Shown here piece by piece: positions 1-9,623 of a stretch of 64,000 nt of DNA. The DNA comes from Syntrophus sp964555065 (GTDB taxonomy: Bacteria; Desulfobacterota; Syntrophia; Syntrophales; Syntrophaceae). Below the pieces are notes generated by a model that made no database searches, was not told the DNA's origin, and saw only the letters and a program-made list of their open reading frames with translations. Location of the stretch: the NCBI GenBank assembly GCA_964555065.1, contig CAZKRB010000005.1, positions 1 to 64,000 of the forward strand, in the 5' to 3' direction. The translations under genes and the position numbers were made by a program. Within the stretch, counting starts at the first letter, position 1, and the number at the start of each line of letters is the position of its first letter.

Positions 1-54
1 ACCTGTGACATCCACGGTGTAAGCGTGGCGCTCTCCCAGCTGAGCTACCCGCCC
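1..54 (-). tRNA. tRNA-Val (UAC), 3' part cut by window edge
   Basis: The reverse complement starts with GGGCGGGTAGCTCAG and continues through a D-arm and an anticodon arm with loop CTTACAC, giving anticodon TAC (valine). The 5' end is at 54. The T-arm and acceptor 3' strand lie outside the window. Confidence 0.93.
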
Positions 55-79
55 TCATGCTTACCGAAGCAGTTCGTGT

Positions 80-108
80 CTACTAGCAGCAATGATGCGA
101 GATGTCAA
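80..108 (-). promoter_or_regulatory. Probable sigma-70 promoter of tRNA-Val
   Basis: On the minus strand a perfect -35 TTGACA (103-108) is followed after 17 nt by TAGTAG (80-85), about 26 nt upstream of the tRNA 5' end. The -10 is a modest match. A second TTGACA further upstream lacks a good -10. Confidence 0.5.
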
Positions 109-174
109 GGAATAAATGGCTTTACCAAGTGTCAATAAAAGGATTTCACCGGCTGCCGGGTTCACTTTTTAGGG

Positions 175-2658
175 TCAACTTGCCAATTGGGGCTGGTTGA
201 CGGCAGACACTTCCGGGAGCCCATAGGGCGGCGCCTCTCCAGACAGCCTTTCCCCCTCCCCTTGATCATCCTGAATCAAGGCAACCTTGAGAACTTCATC
301 CACGTGCTCAACCCGGATGATTTCCAGGGCCCTTAAAATATTTGCAGGAACCTCATCGAGATCCCTCTCGTTATCCTTTGGAATAATGACCGTTTTGAGA
401 TTTGCTCGATGGGCGGCCAGCAGCTTCTCCTTTAACCCACCGATCGGCAGGACACGGCCGCGCAGGGTAATTTCTCCGGTCATGGCCAGATCCGCGCGCA
501 CCTTTTTCCTGAGGAAGGCGGAGGTCATGGAGGTCACCATGGCAATTCCGGCAGAAGGACCGTCCTTGGGAATAGCTCCTTCCGGCACATGAACATGGAT
601 GTCCACTTCCTTGTAAAAGTCCTTCGGTAGGCCGAAGAGATCCGCCCGGGACCGGACATAGGTAAGCGCGGCCTGGGCCGACTCCTGCATCACTTCACCC
701 AGTTTTCCGGTCATGATCAGTTTTCCCGTGCCTTTGACAATGGAAGCCTCAACGACGAGGAGTTCCCCCCCGACCTCCGTCCATGCCAGCCCCACGGTCA
801 ATCCGACTTCATTCTTTCCCTCCGCTTCGCCATGGCGATGCTTGGGAATGCCCAAATACTTGGAAACCAGTTTGGAGGTGACCCGGATCTTCCCTTTTCC
901 TCCGTTTGTCACAATTTCACGGGCTACCTTTCTGCAGATCGAGGCAATTTCCCGTTCAAGATTGCGTACGCCGGCTTCTCTCGTATATTGGCGGATAATG
1001 GTCTGAAGGGCGCCATCGGTAAATTCGATATTCTCCGCGGTCAGCCCGTTAGCCTCCGTTTCCTTGCTGACCAGGAACCTCTTGGCGATATTCATCTTTT
1101 CCGGTTCCGTATACCCGGCGATACGGATCACTTCCATGCGGTCCTGCAGCGGCGCCGGGATGGTCTGCAACACATTGGCCGTCGTAATGAACATCACATC
1201 CGAAAGATCGTAGTCAACTTCCAGATAGTTGTCGTTGAAAGCGTAATTCTGTTCGGGATCCAGAACTTCCAGCAGGGCGGAGGACGGGTCTCCCCGGAAA
1301 TCAGAACTCAACTTATCCACTTCGTCCAAGCAGAATACGGGGTTGTTGGATCCGGCTTTTTTCAGCAACTGGACAATTTTGCCCGGCAGGGCGCCGATAT
1401 AGGTTCTGCGATGTCCTCGGATTTCCGCTTCGTCCCTGACTCCCCCGAGGGAGAGGCGGACAAATTTTCTGTTGGTTGCCCGCGCGACGGATTTGGCGAT
1501 GGAGGTTTTCCCGACCCCCGGAGGTCCCACAAGACAGAGAATCGAACCCTTGTTTTTTTTCACCAGGGCCTGAACCGCGAGATATTCGAGAATCCGTTCC
1601 TTGACCTTTTCAAGTCCGTAATGATCCTCTTCGAGGATGGCTTCCGACTCTTTCAGCGTGTGTACATTCTCCGTTTTTTCCGTCCACGGCATATCCAGAA
1701 TCCAGTCGATGTAGTTCCGTACGACAGTTGCTTCGGCAGACATCGGGGCCATCATCTGCAGTTTCTTGATCTCCTGTTTTACTTTCTTGGTGGCCTCTTC
1801 GGACATTTTCTTCTGCTTCAGGCGCTTCTCCAGTTCGGCGATCTCATTCTTGAATTCATCTTTTTCGCCCATTTCCTTCTGGATCGCGCGCATCTGCTCA
1901 TTCAGATAATAGTCTTTCTGCGTTTTTTCCATCTGCTTTTTGACGCGCTTCTTGATCTTTTCCTCGACCTCAAGAATTTCGATTTCAGAAAGTATCAGCG
2001 AATAGATGGTTTCCAACCGCTCATTGACGTTGGCGATTTCCAGCAATTTCTGCTTGTCTTCCAGCTTTAAATTGATGTGGGAAGCTACGACATCCGCCAG
2101 TTTTGAGGAGTCGTCGATGGCGGCGATGGTTCCCACCAGTTCGACGTGGACTTTTTTGCTCAGCTTTACATAATTTTCAAAGACTGTGTTAATGCTCCTC
2201 GTCAATGCCTCTGTTTTCACCACGTCCCGGTTTTCCGGGTCTTCCAGTTCTTCAACGCGCACGGAAAAAAACTCTTCATTGGGAATGTACTCTTTGACGA
2301 TGGCGCGCTTTTTCCCTTCAACGAGCACTTTTACCGTGCCATCGGGCAGTCGCAGCAGCTGGATGATGATTCCGATCGTCCCGATCCGGTAGATATCGTC
2401 TTCCGTGGGATCGTCTTTCTTGGCATTTTTCTGGGCTACCATAAAAATGCCCTTTTCATCCTTCATCGCCGATTCAAGAGCGGCGATGGATTTCTCCCGC
2501 CCCACAAAAAGGGGAACGATGCTGTGCGGGAACACCACAACGTCCCGCAACGGCAGAAGAGGAAGAGAAATGATCGTGTTGCTTTTTTCTTTGTTTTTTA
2601 TAAAATCAAACATATTTGCTTTCTCATTTTTTATTTTAATTGGAATGGTCTGTTCCAT
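175..2658 (-). CDS. lon: ATP-dependent Lon protease
   Basis: Cytoplasmic AAA+ serine protease that degrades misfolded and regulatory proteins. An N-terminal substrate-binding LAN domain (PLLPLRDVVVFP near the start) is followed by a coiled-coil region, the AAA+ module with Walker A GPPGVGKT near residue 377, and a C-terminal peptidase domain whose Ser-Lys dyad lies in KDGPSAGIAM (Ser near 700). The length of about 827 aa is normal for bacterial LonA. The frame can be extended to a TTG at 2685, inside clpX, but the ATG at 2658 directly after the clpX stop is more likely. It is the last gene of tig-clpP-clpX-lon and is probably translationally coupled to clpX. The exact start is uncertain, since a further ATG (MFDF) lies just inside. 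Confidence 0.97.
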   Translation of the reverse strand: MEQTIPIKIKNEKANMFDFIKNKEKSNTIISLPLLPLRDVVVFPHSIVPLFVGREKSIAALESAMKDEKGIFMVAQKNAKKDDPTEDDIYRIGTIGIIIQLLRLPDGTVKVLVEGKKRAIVKEYIPNEEFFSVRVEELEDPENRDVVKTEALTRSINTVFENYVKLSKKVHVELVGTIAAIDDSSKLADVVASHINLKLEDKQKLLEIANVNERLETIYSLILSEIEILEVEEKIKKRVKKQMEKTQKDYYLNEQMRAIQKEMGEKDEFKNEIAELEKRLKQKKMSEEATKKVKQEIKKLQMMAPMSAEATVVRNYIDWILDMPWTEKTENVHTLKESEAILEEDHYGLEKVKERILEYLAVQALVKKNKGSILCLVGPPGVGKTSIAKSVARATNRKFVRLSLGGVRDEAEIRGHRRTYIGALPGKIVQLLKKAGSNNPVFCLDEVDKLSSDFRGDPSSALLEVLDPEQNYAFNDNYLEVDYDLSDVMFITTANVLQTIPAPLQDRMEVIRIAGYTEPEKMNIAKRFLVSKETEANGLTAENIEFTDGALQTIIRQYTREAGVRNLEREIASICRKVAREIVTNGGKGKIRVTSKLVSKYLGIPKHRHGEAEGKNEVGLTVGLAWTEVGGELLVVEASIVKGTGKLIMTGKLGEVMQESAQAALTYVRSRADLFGLPKDFYKEVDIHVHVPEGAIPKDGPSAGIAMVTSMTSAFLRKKVRADLAMTGEITLRGRVLPIGGLKEKLLAAHRANLKTVIIPKDNERDLDEVPANILRALEIIRVEHVDEVLKVALIQDDQGEGERLSGEAPPYGLPEVSAVNQPQLAS

Positions 2659-2659
2659 T

Positions 2660-3922
2660 TCAAGCTGTTTCCGACTGCTGCTCAAAAAGCAGGATCGGCG
2701 GCGCGTTATTCAGGACAACATCCTCGTTGATGACGCATTCTCTAACATCCTGGCGTGAGGGAATGTCGTACATGATCTCCAGCATGGTGTTTTCCAGGAT
2801 CGCCCGCAGACCTCTCGCCCCGGACTTTCTATCCACCGCCAGCTTCGCCACGGCTCTCAGAGCGCTATCCGTAAATCGCAGTTTGACATTTTCAAGCTCA
2901 AATCCCTTTGTATACTGTTTGATTATCGCGTCTTTCGGCTCCACCAGAATCTTGATCAGTTCCTCTTCATTCAGTTCACAAAGCGGGGCAATGACGGGCA
3001 ACCGCCCGACAAATTCGGGGATAAGGCCGCATTTGAGCAGATCTTCGGGCTGGACTTCCGCCAGCAGTTCCCCGATGGTTCGATCCCGCTTCCCTCGGAT
3101 TTCGGCCCCGAACCCCAGGGCGTTGACCCCGGTTCTTTTCGCGATAATGTCGGGAAGATCATTGAATGCCCCGCCGCAGATAAAGAGAATACCCGTTGTA
3201 TCAACCTGGATAAACTCCTGCTGCGGGTGTTTTCTCCCGCCCTTGGGTGGAATGTTAGCCAGGGTTCCCTCGATAATTTTCAAGAGCGCCTGCTGGACGC
3301 CTTCACCGGAGACATCGCGGGTGATCGATGGATTGCCGGACTTCTTGGCGATTTTATCAATCTCGTCAATGTACACGATCCCTTTCGACGCCCTTTCCAC
3401 ATCATAATCGGCATTCTGCAGGAGGCTCAGGATGATGTTCTCCACATCTTCTCCGACGTATCCGGCCTCCGTCAGTGTGGTGGCGTCGGCGATCGTGAAC
3501 GGTACATTCAACAATTTTGCAAGCGTTTTTGCCAGCAGCGTTTTTCCTGAGCCGGTAGGGCCGATGAGCAGAACGTTGCTCTTTTGAATTTCCACCCCAT
3601 CATTATCGCTGCGAGATGCCAGCCGCTTGTAGTGATTGTAAACAGCCACGGAAAGAACCTTTTTTGTCCTCTCCTGTCCGACAACGTATTGATCGAGAAA
3701 TTCCTTGATCACCCTGGGTTCTGGAATACTCTTATCGATTTCCTTTCCGCCGGCGTCGCTGTTTTCCTCTTCCACAATGCACCGACACAACTCGATGCAT
3801 TCATCGCAAATATAGGCAGTGGGACCGGCTACAAGTTTTTTGACTTCGTTTTGTGTTTTTCCACAGAAGGAACAAAAAAGCATCTCCTGTCCTCTGTTAT
3901 AATCCGCCGTTTTTCTACCCAT
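2660..3922 (-). CDS. clpX: ATP-dependent Clp protease ATP-binding subunit ClpX
   Basis: Hexameric AAA+ unfoldase that feeds substrates to ClpP. The N-terminal C4 zinc-binding domain is visible (CSFC, then CDEC about 20 residues later), followed by Walker A GPTGSGKT near residue 120, Walker B, and the RKSGARGLR sensor-2 region. At 420 aa it has the usual length. The start has a purine-rich site (AGGAAGAAGGG) immediately upstream. It lies 25 nt downstream of clpP and its stop touches the lon start, as expected for a coupled proteolysis operon. Confidence 0.98.
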   Translation of the reverse strand: MGRKTADYNRGQEMLFCSFCGKTQNEVKKLVAGPTAYICDECIELCRCIVEEENSDAGGKEIDKSIPEPRVIKEFLDQYVVGQERTKKVLSVAVYNHYKRLASRSDNDGVEIQKSNVLLIGPTGSGKTLLAKTLAKLLNVPFTIADATTLTEAGYVGEDVENIILSLLQNADYDVERASKGIVYIDEIDKIAKKSGNPSITRDVSGEGVQQALLKIIEGTLANIPPKGGRKHPQQEFIQVDTTGILFICGGAFNDLPDIIAKRTGVNALGFGAEIRGKRDRTIGELLAEVQPEDLLKCGLIPEFVGRLPVIAPLCELNEEELIKILVEPKDAIIKQYTKGFELENVKLRFTDSALRAVAKLAVDRKSGARGLRAILENTMLEIMYDIPSRQDVRECVINEDVVLNNAPPILLFEQQSETA

Positions 3923-3947
3923 CCCTTCTTCCTCGTTTTTGTTTTAT

Positions 3948-4532
3948 TTATGACCGCTTTAAAATGATCTCATCGATGATACCATATTCTTTGGCCTGCT
4001 CGCTGGTCATATAGTAATCCCTTTCGGTGTCCGTCTTGATTTTTTCCAGGGGCTGACCGGTCAGGTCCCCAAGGATGAGGCTTAATTCGTCTTTTAAGCG
4101 GAGAATTTCCTTTGCCTGGATGTCGATATCCGTCGCTTGGCCCTGAAATCCGCCCAGGGGTTGATGAATCAGGATCCTTGAGTGGGGAAGTGCAGACCGT
4201 TTTCCTTTTTCCCCGGCTGCCAGCAGCAAAGCCCCCATACTGGCCGCCTGCCCCACACAGACCGTGGCCACAGGAGGTTTGATATAGTGCATCGTGTCGT
4301 AGATGGCCATTCCGGAACTGATATGGCCCCCCGGAGTATTCAGGTAAAAGAATATCTCCTTGTCGGGGTCTTCGGATTCAAGAAAAAGCAACTGTGCGAT
4401 GATCAGGTTGGCCACCGCATCATCAATAGGCGTTCCGAGAAAAATAATCCGGTCCTTAAGCAGCCGGGAATAGATGTCATAGGCCCGTTCACCCCGGCTG
4501 TCCTGCTGAACCACCATGGGAATGAGATTCAT
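3948..4532 (-). CDS. clpP: ATP-dependent Clp protease proteolytic subunit
   Basis: Serine peptidase that forms the tetradecameric barrel of ClpXP. The nucleophile Ser sits in GQAASMGA and the catalytic His in the HSRILIHQPLGG region, followed by the conserved Asp in the C-terminal half (the TERDYYMT segment). At 194 aa it is full length. Its ATG overlaps the tig stop codon by one base (TAATG), a sign of translational coupling with trigger factor. Confidence 0.98.
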   Translation of the reverse strand: MNLIPMVVQQDSRGERAYDIYSRLLKDRIIFLGTPIDDAVANLIIAQLLFLESEDPDKEIFFYLNTPGGHISSGMAIYDTMHYIKPPVATVCVGQAASMGALLLAAGEKGKRSALPHSRILIHQPLGGFQGQATDIDIQAKEILRLKDELSLILGDLTGQPLEKIKTDTERDYYMTSEQAKEYGIIDEIILKRS

Positions 4533-5860
4533 TATTTTGCCTCCTCCGCCGGGTTTTCCTCTTTGCCGACCAGGGTAACGTCTGCTTTGGATTCTATAAA
4601 ATCGAAGACCTTCCGGCTCAGGACTTCGTTTCTGATATTTTCCTTCATGTTTTCATCAAAGGAATCTCTGATCTGTTCGTAGTCCTGTGAATACCGCGCC
4701 GCGATTTCCTTGAACCGATTTTCCAGGTCCTCGTTCGTCACCTCGATCCCTTCTTTTTCCGCGATGCTCTTCAGCAGCAGGGAGGACTTGACGATCCGAA
4801 TGGCATCCTCCCGGTATCGGTCACGCCATGTTCCGCTGAGTTGGGTAATCATCTGCGGATCCATTCCGGAAGTGATCAACCGCTTCTGCGCTTCCAGCAA
4901 CATGTAGTAGACCTGCTGCTCCACGAAAAACGAAGGCACTTCAAAGACATTCTGTTCCAGCAGCTTATCGACGACCTGCTTGGACAGCTCCTCCCCGATC
5001 TGCTTCTGGCGCTCTTCAACCAGGGACTTCCGAACATCGGCTTTCAGAGCATCGAGCGATTCGTATTGATCGAAATTCTTAACGAAGTTTTCATCGAGTT
5101 CCGGGAGTTTTTTCTCTTTCAGGTTTTTTATGGAAACGGTGAAGACGGCATCCTTTCCGGCCACCTCCTTGACTTGATACTCGTCGGGAAATTTAACGCG
5201 GATTTCTTTTGTTGTTCCGACCTTCTCTCCGATGAGCTGATCCTCGAAACCGGGGATCATGGTTTTCGAGCCAATCTCAAGAAAGTAATTTTCCCGCGTC
5301 ATCTCTTCCGGTTTTTTGCCGTCTACAGAACCTTCATAGTCAATGGTAACAAAATCTCCAGCCTTGATTTCCCGGTCCTCGGTCACTTCCTCCAAAGTGC
5401 CGAACATCTTACGGATCTCCTCCAGGCGGCCCGTTACTTCATCTTCCGTGACGATTAACTCTTTCTTATCCAGCGGCAAACCGAGGTAGCCTTGAGGATC
5501 GATCTTCGGTTCCACCTCCACGGTTGCGGTAAAAGCGAAGTCCTTTTCTTCTTCAATCCCGATCTCGTCAATTTCCGGCTGACTGACGGCCCTGATATCG
5601 TGCTCCTTCAGGGCATCAAAATAGTGCTTATTCACGAGATTGGAAACGGCTTCCTCTTCCACTTGCTTTTTATAATGAAGTTCCAGGATTTTCCGGGGGA
5701 TTTTCCCTTGGCGGAAACCCTTTATCTTGGCTGTTCTGCTGAAATTGCGGTAAACGGTGTCTCTTTCTTTTTTAACATCCTCCCAGGGCACTTCAATTGA
5801 AATCTTCTTTTTCACCGGGCTGACTTCTTCGACCTTTACCGCCGCACTCATTTCATCCAC
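4532..5860 (-). CDS. tig: Trigger factor, ribosome-associated chaperone and PPIase
   Basis: Ribosome-bound chaperone for nascent chains. The N-terminal ribosome-binding domain carries a GFRQGKIPR signature (family GFRxGxxP), followed by an FKBP-type PPIase domain (GDFVTIDYEGSVDG) and the helical C-terminal substrate-binding domain. At 442 aa it is full length. The start at 5860 is GTG, preceded by AAGGAG with an 8-nt spacer; an in-frame ATG three codons later is the alternative. It is the first gene of tig-clpP-clpX-lon. Confidence 0.97.
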   Translation of the reverse strand: MDEMSAAVKVEEVSPVKKKISIEVPWEDVKKERDTVYRNFSRTAKIKGFRQGKIPRKILELHYKKQVEEEAVSNLVNKHYFDALKEHDIRAVSQPEIDEIGIEEEKDFAFTATVEVEPKIDPQGYLGLPLDKKELIVTEDEVTGRLEEIRKMFGTLEEVTEDREIKAGDFVTIDYEGSVDGKKPEEMTRENYFLEIGSKTMIPGFEDQLIGEKVGTTKEIRVKFPDEYQVKEVAGKDAVFTVSIKNLKEKKLPELDENFVKNFDQYESLDALKADVRKSLVEERQKQIGEELSKQVVDKLLEQNVFEVPSFFVEQQVYYMLLEAQKRLITSGMDPQMITQLSGTWRDRYREDAIRIVKSSLLLKSIAEKEGIEVTNEDLENRFKEIAARYSQDYEQIRDSFDENMKENIRNEVLSRKVFDFIESKADVTLVGKEENPAEEAK

Positions 5861-5910
5861 AATATTAACTCCTTAGCAATAAGATATAAGAATTGAAGCT
5901 TGCAATTCGT

Positions 5911-5997
5911 TGGTGCGAGAGAGGGGACTTGAACCCCTATCCGCCGCAGCGGGCTGGATCCTAAGTCCAGTGCGTCTGCCAATTTCGCCACTCTCGC
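5911..5997 (-). tRNA. tRNA-Leu (UAG)
   Basis: An 87-nt class II tRNA with a long variable arm. The reverse complement begins GCGAGAGTGGCGAAATTGG, has anticodon loop CTTAGGA (anticodon TAG), and ends CTCTCGCACCA with CCA encoded. The acceptor stem GCGAGAG/CTCTCGC pairs perfectly. Confidence 0.97.
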
Positions 5998-6015
5998 AGA
6001 GAAATTCTTCAAAAA

Positions 6016-6044
6016 TATATATTAACGAGAGGTTCAATTGTCAA
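6016..6044 (-). promoter_or_regulatory. Sigma-70 promoter of tRNA-Leu
   Basis: The minus strand reads TTGACA (6039-6044), a 17-nt spacer, then TATATA (6016-6021), about 19 nt before the tRNA 5' end. Both hexamers are near consensus. Confidence 0.8.
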
Positions 6045-6794
6045 CGGCTATTGTATGCCGCCGCGATGGGGCTCCGGGTTCTGAAACCGATGGGCGCCCT
6101 TCCGGCGTCATCTCGGCAGCCGGGAGAAGTTTGAAGCTCTAAACCACAGCCTCAGCAGAATGTCCAGCTTTTTTACCCTTTAACGTCATTGCTGCCTCTT
6201 TTCCACCAGGAGCGCCGTCCTTGTCCTTTCAACCCATCTCTCCCGCAACTCCCATGGAGAAACCGCGCCCCCCCAGGCCCGTGCGCATGGTCCGGCGAAT
6301 TCAATTTCTCATCATGGGGAAGCCGGCTTCGTTCCTCCATTCCAGCCGGGGAACGACCTTCCGCGATCGTCGAATTTGCCGCCTTTTCATGCATGCACAG
6401 GAGAGGCCAAGGGCAAGCGGGTGGAGAGAATCATAAAACAAGGGCGTCAATAATCGCCATCGATAGAGTCATCAGAACCATCGATATCTTAATAAACAAA
6501 GGGCGCGGAAAGCTTTTCTGGAGGGGCATCAAATCCCCGATCCGCTCCACACTGCAAAAAACCGCACGATTTCGACCTTGGCCCGTAGTTCCCTGCAGTT
6601 TGCCACAGCGGCATTTTTATTGCTAAGTCCAAGTCGTGTCCGTGATGCAAACATCTGGAGTTTTTTTTGGATAATAGCACTGGTGAACAGAGGGAAGAAA
6701 ATGTTGAAGGGCAGGCGATGCAACAGGGCTTCAGAAAGCTCTCCCGCCCGGTTCGCCAGAACCGGCCATGGGTTTGCGGCCGGATCTTGACGAA
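6045..6794. other. Long intergenic stretch without a recognisable gene
   Basis: About 750 bp lie between the tRNA-Leu promoter and the tRNA-Pro terminator. Short open frames exist on both strands, but none has a ribosome-binding site with a recognisable protein, and they overlap each other. I see no RNA gene or repeat here. Confidence 0.5.
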
Positions 6795-6832
6795 AAAAGG
6801 TCAGGGAAAAGTTCGACGTTCCCTGACCTTTT
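6795..6832 (-). terminator. Rho-independent terminator after tRNA-Pro
   Basis: A 13-bp perfect stem (AAAAGGTCAGGGA with its complement) encloses a 12-nt loop. On the minus strand it ends in a T-run directly after tRNA-Pro. A-tracts on both sides make it potentially bidirectional. Confidence 0.85.
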
Positions 6833-6839
6833 GATTTCA

Positions 6840-6917
<78 letters not shown>

Positions 6918-6946
6918 ACACTCGCTTCATTCTAAAAAACGGGATA

Positions 6947-6975
6947 GCCATATCATTATAAAAAAGTGCTGTCAA
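6947..6975 (-). promoter_or_regulatory. Probable promoter of tRNA-Pro
   Basis: Minus-strand TTGACA (6970-6975) is followed after 17 nt by TATGGC (6947-6952), 30 nt before the tRNA 5' end. The -35 is perfect and the -10 weaker. A TATAAT lies inside the spacer but is too close to the -35 to be used with it. Confidence 0.55.
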
Positions 6976-7033
6976 GGATAATCGGGGAAAAAATGCTTGT
7001 GTTCGCAAAAATGATCAAGTATGAATTAGGGAT

Positions 7034-7684
7034 ATGAACAAAATGAAATGTCATTCAATATCCTTTAAGCTGTGCAATAGGGCCCGGACGGTCTTACCAT
7101 CGGGAGTGGCGGCTTTCATCTTCCTGTTGCTGATCAGCCATCCTTCCCCGGGATATCCGGATATTTATAAATACGTAGACAAAAGCGGGGTGATTCATTT
7201 AACCAATGTCCCCACGGAGACAAATATCCGATATGACGTGGTGATCCGGGAGAAAAGGGTTCTCTTCAAACTCCCTCTCCAGGACGTCACAAAATTCGAT
7301 GCCCTGATCCAGAGGGCCTCGGAAAAATACAATGTGGATTCCGCCCTGATCAAAGCCGTCATCAAAGCGGAATCGAATTTCAATCACCGTGCGGTTTCCC
7401 GCGTGGGCGCCAAGGGCCTGATGCAATTGATGCCGGCAACGGCGGCTGAACTGCAGGTTCAGGATTCCTTTCACCCGGAAAACAACATCGACGGCGGCGT
7501 CCGTTACCTGCGTTACCTCTTGAAGGTTTTCAAAGACAACCTTTCGCTTGCCCTCGCCGCTTACAACGCGGGTGAAGGCGCCGTTGCCCGCTACAACAAC
7601 AGCATTCCCCCCTACCGAGAGACGCAGACTTATGTTCAGCGGGTTTTGCACTATCTGGATCAATATCGCAACAGCGGGGGATAA
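7034..7684 (+). CDS. Lytic transglycosylase (SLT) with N-terminal DUF4124 region
   Basis: Periplasmic or envelope murein lyase that cleaves the MurNAc-GlcNAc bond. An N-terminal hydrophobic segment (residues 25-38) acts as signal or anchor. A DUF4124-like stretch (DIYKYVDKSGVIHLTNVP) follows, then an SLT domain with catalytic Glu113 in KAESNFN, the GLMQLMPATA motif and AAYNAGEGAV. At 216 aa it is typical of the small single-domain type. The start is preceded by AGGGAT. It stands alone on the plus strand, facing the ComEA-like gene tail to tail. Confidence 0.92.
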   Translation: MNKMKCHSISFKLCNRARTVLPSGVAAFIFLLLISHPSPGYPDIYKYVDKSGVIHLTNVPTETNIRYDVVIREKRVLFKLPLQDVTKFDALIQRASEKYNVDSALIKAVIKAESNFNHRAVSRVGAKGLMQLMPATAAELQVQDSFHPENNIDGGVRYLRYLLKVFKDNLSLALAAYNAGEGAVARYNNSIPPYRETQTYVQRVLHYLDQYRNSGG

Positions 7685-7726
7685 GGCTTCTCCTCAGCCT
7701 GGAGGGAGGTAGATCGCGATAGGGTT

Positions 7727-8356
7727 TTAAGGGTCATCCCTGCCGACGGCAACGGCTTTCGGCCGATTCTCCACGTAAAGATAGGGCCTCAATTTTTCCA
7801 GCCTCTTTTGTTTAATGCCCTTGACTTCCATTAACTCTTCAAGCCGGCGGAATCTACCCCGTTGGTTTCTTTCTTCGATGATCTTTCCCGCAGTTTTTTC
7901 ACCGATACCCGGCACCATGACAAGTTCTTCCCGAGATGCCAGGTTTGCGTCTATAGGCAGGTTGAGGGCCAATCGGGTGGAGGCAGCCATCCTTCCCACC
8001 CGGACGGAGGTTTGCTTCTTTTCATTCTGCAAAACCTCGATTTTGAGCCCGTCCCGCAGGACTATCCCTCCCCCTGGATTTGCGGGGTCATTACGGATCG
8101 GGGAAAAATGCAGCAGAGACAGGAGATCGTTCAGGGTTTTCACTGCAGGCAGAAAATAGATTCCCTTTCCCACCGTTCCCTCCAGTTCAACGGCAATGGA
8201 GCCCCTGCCCTGATCTCCAAAGGGGATGGCTGCTGCTGCCGGGCAATGCTCCCGGTCATAATAAAGGAAACCTGAGACAAAAAGGGCAATCAGGGCAAGC
8301 AGTGCGGCTCCCATCAACTGGCTCGCGGTCAGAGTGACCTTAAAGCCTCCGTTCAA
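7727..8356 (-). CDS. ComEA-like helix-hairpin-helix protein, membrane anchored
   Basis: 209 aa. An N-terminal transmembrane segment (about residues 12-28) is followed by a region resembling an SLBB/soluble-ligand-binding fold (VELEGTVGKGIYFLP) and a C-terminal pair of helix-hairpin-helix motifs (ELVMVPGIGEKTA and ELMEVKGIKQKRL). This architecture is that of the DNA-uptake receptor ComEA. No other competence genes are nearby, so a role in DNA uptake is inference. It follows lysC by 42 nt and may be the last gene of that operon. Confidence 0.82.
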   Translation of the reverse strand: MNGGFKVTLTASQLMGAALLALIALFVSGFLYYDREHCPAAAAIPFGDQGRGSIAVELEGTVGKGIYFLPAVKTLNDLLSLLHFSPIRNDPANPGGGIVLRDGLKIEVLQNEKKQTSVRVGRMAASTRLALNLPIDANLASREELVMVPGIGEKTAGKIIEERNQRGRFRRLEELMEVKGIKQKRLEKLRPYLYVENRPKAVAVGRDDP

Positions 8357-8398
8357 TCCGGTTCCCTTCCCTTTCTTCCGCCTATTTCCCCGTCGGGG

Positions 8399-9619
8399 TC
8401 ACGAAGCTTTATCCAGCCCGAAGGCGTCATGAAGAACCATGACCGCCAGCTCCGTATACTTGGTTTGAATCACGCAGGACACTTTGATTTCCGAGGTGCT
8501 GATCATCATGATGTTAATGCCTTCCTTGGCCAGGGCGGCGAACATCTTGGCAGCCACCCCGGAATGGCTGATCATTCCCACCCCGATAATCGATACCTTG
8601 GCCACCTGGTCATCCACTTCCACTTTCGCGGCGCCGACTTCTTTCGCCGCCTCTTCAATCAACCGCCTGGTCTCCCTGACGTCCTTCCTGGACACGGTAA
8701 AGGAAAGGTCCGTGTAGCCTTCAAGGCTGGCGTTTTGAATGATCATGTCGACCACAATTCCGTTTTCCGCAAGGGGTGTCAACAACCGGGCGGCAACACC
8801 GGCCTGGTCGGGAACATGAACAACGGTTATCTTGGCCTGATCCCGGTCATAGGTGACTCCCGAGACGACTTCTTTCTCCATTTCCTTATCCTCCTTGGTT
8901 ACCAGGGTTCCACCTTCGTCAGAAAAAGATGATTTTACGTAAACGGGCACTTCGTATTTCTTTGCCAGCTCCACGGATCGGGGCTGTAAAACCTTGGCCC
9001 CCGCCCTGGCCATTTCCAGCATCTCATCATAGGATATTTTAGGCAGCAGTCTGGCATTGCTGCAGATGCTGGGATCCGTTGTGTAAACCCCGTCCACGTC
9101 CGTATAGATTTCGCAGACATCGGCGTGAAGCGCCGCCGCGAGCGCCACGGCGCTTGTGTCGGAACCGCCCCGTCCGAGGGTCGTGATGTTGTTTTCCGGA
9201 TCGACTCCTTGAAACCCGGCCACGACGGCAATTTTCCCGTCCGCCAGTACGCCGCGCAGGAGCTGGTCTTCGACGCCGAGGATTCTTGCCTGGGTGTAAG
9301 CCTGGTCCGTCAGGATTCTGACTTGATACCCGAGAAAAGAGCGGGACGGATAGCCCATACGGTTCAGAACCATGGCCAGCAGGGAGATCGTCACCTGTTC
9401 GCCCGTGGAAATCAGCGCATCGTATTCTCTTTTGTCATAATCTTCCGCCGCTTGGTGAGCCAGTTCGATAAGGCGATTCGTTTCACCCGCCATGGCCGAG
9501 AGAACAACAACCACGTCGTTTCCCTCCTCCCTGGCTTTGATGACCTTTCGCGCCACCTTTTCTATCTTCTCCAGATTGGCAACAGAGGTTCCCCCATACT
9601 TCTGAACAACCAGAGCCAT
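8399..9619 (-). CDS. lysC: Aspartate kinase
   Basis: First enzyme of the aspartate-family amino-acid pathway; it phosphorylates L-aspartate. The N-terminal kinase domain begins with VQKYGGTSV and contains the LGRGGSDTSAVALA motif. Two C-terminal ACT domains carry feedback regulation. At 406 aa it matches the monofunctional type. It lies 4 nt downstream of tsaE, at the distal end of the ftsH-folP-acpS-tsaE run. Confidence 0.97.
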   Translation of the reverse strand: MALVVQKYGGTSVANLEKIEKVARKVIKAREEGNDVVVVLSAMAGETNRLIELAHQAAEDYDKREYDALISTGEQVTISLLAMVLNRMGYPSRSFLGYQVRILTDQAYTQARILGVEDQLLRGVLADGKIAVVAGFQGVDPENNITTLGRGGSDTSAVALAAALHADVCEIYTDVDGVYTTDPSICSNARLLPKISYDEMLEMARAGAKVLQPRSVELAKKYEVPVYVKSSFSDEGGTLVTKEDKEMEKEVVSGVTYDRDQAKITVVHVPDQAGVAARLLTPLAENGIVVDMIIQNASLEGYTDLSFTVSRKDVRETRRLIEEAAKEVGAAKVEVDDQVAKVSIIGVGMISHSGVAAKMFAALAKEGINIMMISTSEIKVSCVIQTKYTELAVMVLHDAFGLDKAS

Positions 9620-9623
9620 AGAC

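Noticed and set aside
832..2070. A 412-codon plus-strand frame opposite lon
   Set aside because: It is the antisense shadow of a clearly coding, conserved gene and has no RBS or recognisable domain.
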